Origin: Ornithinimicrobium sp. F0845
Lineage (GTDB): Bacteria > Actinomycetota > Actinomycetes > Actinomycetales > Dermatophilaceae
Reading direction: 5' to 3'
DNA length: 64,000 bases
Assembly: GCF_023015765.1 (NCBI RefSeq)
Contig: NZ_JALKAL010000009.1
Span: 173 to 64,172 of the forward strand
Shown here in pieces: positions 63,168 through 64,000 of this stretch. Numbering within the stretch: position 1 is the first letter of the stretch; each line of letters starts with the position of its first letter. The position numbers were made by a program, and so were the translations under genes. The notes beneath the pieces were generated by a model. It saw only the letters and a list, made by a program, of their open reading frames with translations. It made no database searches and was not told where the DNA came from.

Positions 63168-63697
63168 GCCCCCATCATGCCCGGATCGCTGTCGTCGCGC
63201 GGAGTGTCTAGCAAATTCCATAGAGGACGCTGACTGGGCTCGGGGCGGTCGAAGTCCGGGCCGTCGCCCACGGCGAAGACCACGAGCTCGATCCGGGTCC
63301 TGTTGGCCGGGTTCTGCGCGGGCATGTCGCCGATCTGCACCTCCAGCAGCCCCCAGCCGACCTCCGCCACCGTGGCCGGAGCGGCACGCGCCGCAACGTC
63401 CAGGTGACGCCAGATGACGGCCACCCGCTCGCCGTCGTGGTCCACGACATACTGCCCGATGCAGTCGTTGAAGGCGTCCCAGCCGGCGCCGTACCAGTCC
63501 GGGAAGCCGAAGACCTCCCCGAGGTGCCGGTGGGCGGCGGCCCGGGAGGTCATCCGCCGCCCGTCCAGCTCCACGCGCAGATAGCCCCAGCGGTCCAGGT
63601 GGGCGTCCAGCAGCGGCCACGCGTCCACGTGGACGTGGGACAACGGACCGGACCGCAGGAAGGGCAGGTCGCGCCGGGCGTTCGGCCGATCGCTCAC
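63164..63697 (-). CDS. Barstar family protein
   Basis: A 177-residue protein with the barstar signature VELDGRRMTSRAAAHRHLGEVFGFPDWYGAGWDAFNDCIGQYV. Barstar inhibits the RNase barnase. This one has a long C-terminal extension (about 90 residues, LEVQIGDMPAQNPANRTRIELVVFAVGDGPDFD). No ribonuclease gene is seen on either side, so it is an orphan inhibitor or acts on another target. Start GTG 63697. It overlaps the PPOX-like gene. Confidence 0.8.
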   Translation of the reverse strand: MSDRPNARRDLPFLRSGPLSHVHVDAWPLLDAHLDRWGYLRVELDGRRMTSRAAAHRHLGEVFGFPDWYGAGWDAFNDCIGQYVVDHDGERVAVIWRHLDVAARAAPATVAEVGWGLLEVQIGDMPAQNPANRTRIELVVFAVGDGPDFDRPEPSQRPLWNLLDTPRDDSDPGMMGA

Positions 63698-63836
63698 CCC
63701 ACGACCCTAACCTCGCAGAGTCGTGGCCGTGCCGGGCCAAATTTTCGTTGTGCGCGGTGGCGGTCCGGTTCTACCGTGACAGACGACCGTGATCAGCCAG
63801 TGTGGGACGGTTCGCCGCCCGCTTGAGGAGGTAGTG

Positions 63837-64000
63837 ATGCCCTGTGACGCCAGCGGCATGGCCGAGATCCACCGCCTGTACAAGTCGGGGTTCGGCGAGG
63901 GCCCCAGCCTGGTCGAGGGGGTGCGCGACGGCGACACCGCGCACGCCTCCCTGGTCGCCGACCACCTGGCGACGCTCTCGGCCTCGCTGCACGCCCACCA
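63837..64000 (+). CDS. Hemerythrin-domain protein, cut by the window end
   Basis: Only the first 54 codons are seen: MPCDASGMAEIHRLYKSGFGEGPSLVEGVRDGDTAHASLVADHLATLSASLHAHH. The Ala-Glu-Ile-His and Asp-His-Leu ... His-His pattern fits the HHE/hemerythrin family. Start ATG 63837 is preceded by GAGGAGG. Its relation to the hemerythrin at 36.9 kb cannot be judged. Confidence 0.65.
   Translation, partial: MPCDASGMAEIHRLYKSGFGEGPSLVEGVRDGDTAHASLVADHLATLSASLHAH

Overview
The window comes from a GC-rich (roughly 70 %) actinobacterial chromosome, most like the Intrasporangiaceae/Ornithinimicrobium group. This placement is inferred from gene content, from frequent GTG/TTG starts and ATGA/GTGA overlaps, and from a block whose order matches mycobacterial Rv1822-Rv1832. 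No similarity search was run.

Layout. (1) 1-3.9 kb: the N-terminal part of a DUF222 (13E12-type) protein with a candidate LexA box, a DUF2784 protein, lgt with a repeat-built acidic tail, and a membrane protein. (2) 3.9-12.4 kb: chromosome-maintenance and RNA genes xerD, parA-like, scpA, scpB, rluB-like, cmk, a rhodanese and SufE-like pair, der, and tRNA-Pro(GGG). (3) 13-21.7 kb: CDP-alcohol phosphatidyltransferase, DUF881, small basic protein, DUF881, gcvH, garA-like FHA, ftsR-like MerR, bifunctional nuclease, a second MerR, a glycine riboswitch, and gcvP. (4) 21.8-27.3 kb: glutamate-cysteine ligase-like enzyme, phosphatase, OsmC, APC permease, double GNAT, and a Sua5/YrdC protein. (5) 27.4-33.0 kb: a tight four-gene operon encoding an alpha/beta hydrolase, a CHAT-like protein without the catalytic dyad, a CHAT protein with an intact His/Cys dyad and a proline-rich linker, and a second clan-CD-like His/Cys protein. 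This is the best candidate for an undescribed system. (6) 33.1-51.7 kb: a partial denitrification island: a membrane-anchored NirK fusion, a membrane protein, a hemerythrin with a His-rich tail, DUF2249, two paralogous winged-helix regulators with an identical C-C-H-C metal-site spacing, NarK, an MFS exporter, NarGHJI, and the cofactor genes moeB-rhodanese, mobA and moaD. Nitrate is reduced to nitrite and then NO; no NO reductase is seen here. (7) 51.7-64 kb: housekeeping and hypothetical genes (GNATs, DUF5995, an rlmC-like methyltransferase, hydrolases, an SSB, glutaminase, Nudix, a lipoprotein), then a site that closely matches an actinobacterial dif (28 bp, XerC/XerD arms). It directly abuts a remnant of a MazF/PemK-type toxin gene, and is followed by a PPOX-like/barstar pair and the start of a second hemerythrin.

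The presence of xerD, scpAB, a parA-like gene and a dif-like site suggests that this is the replication-terminus half of the chromosome.
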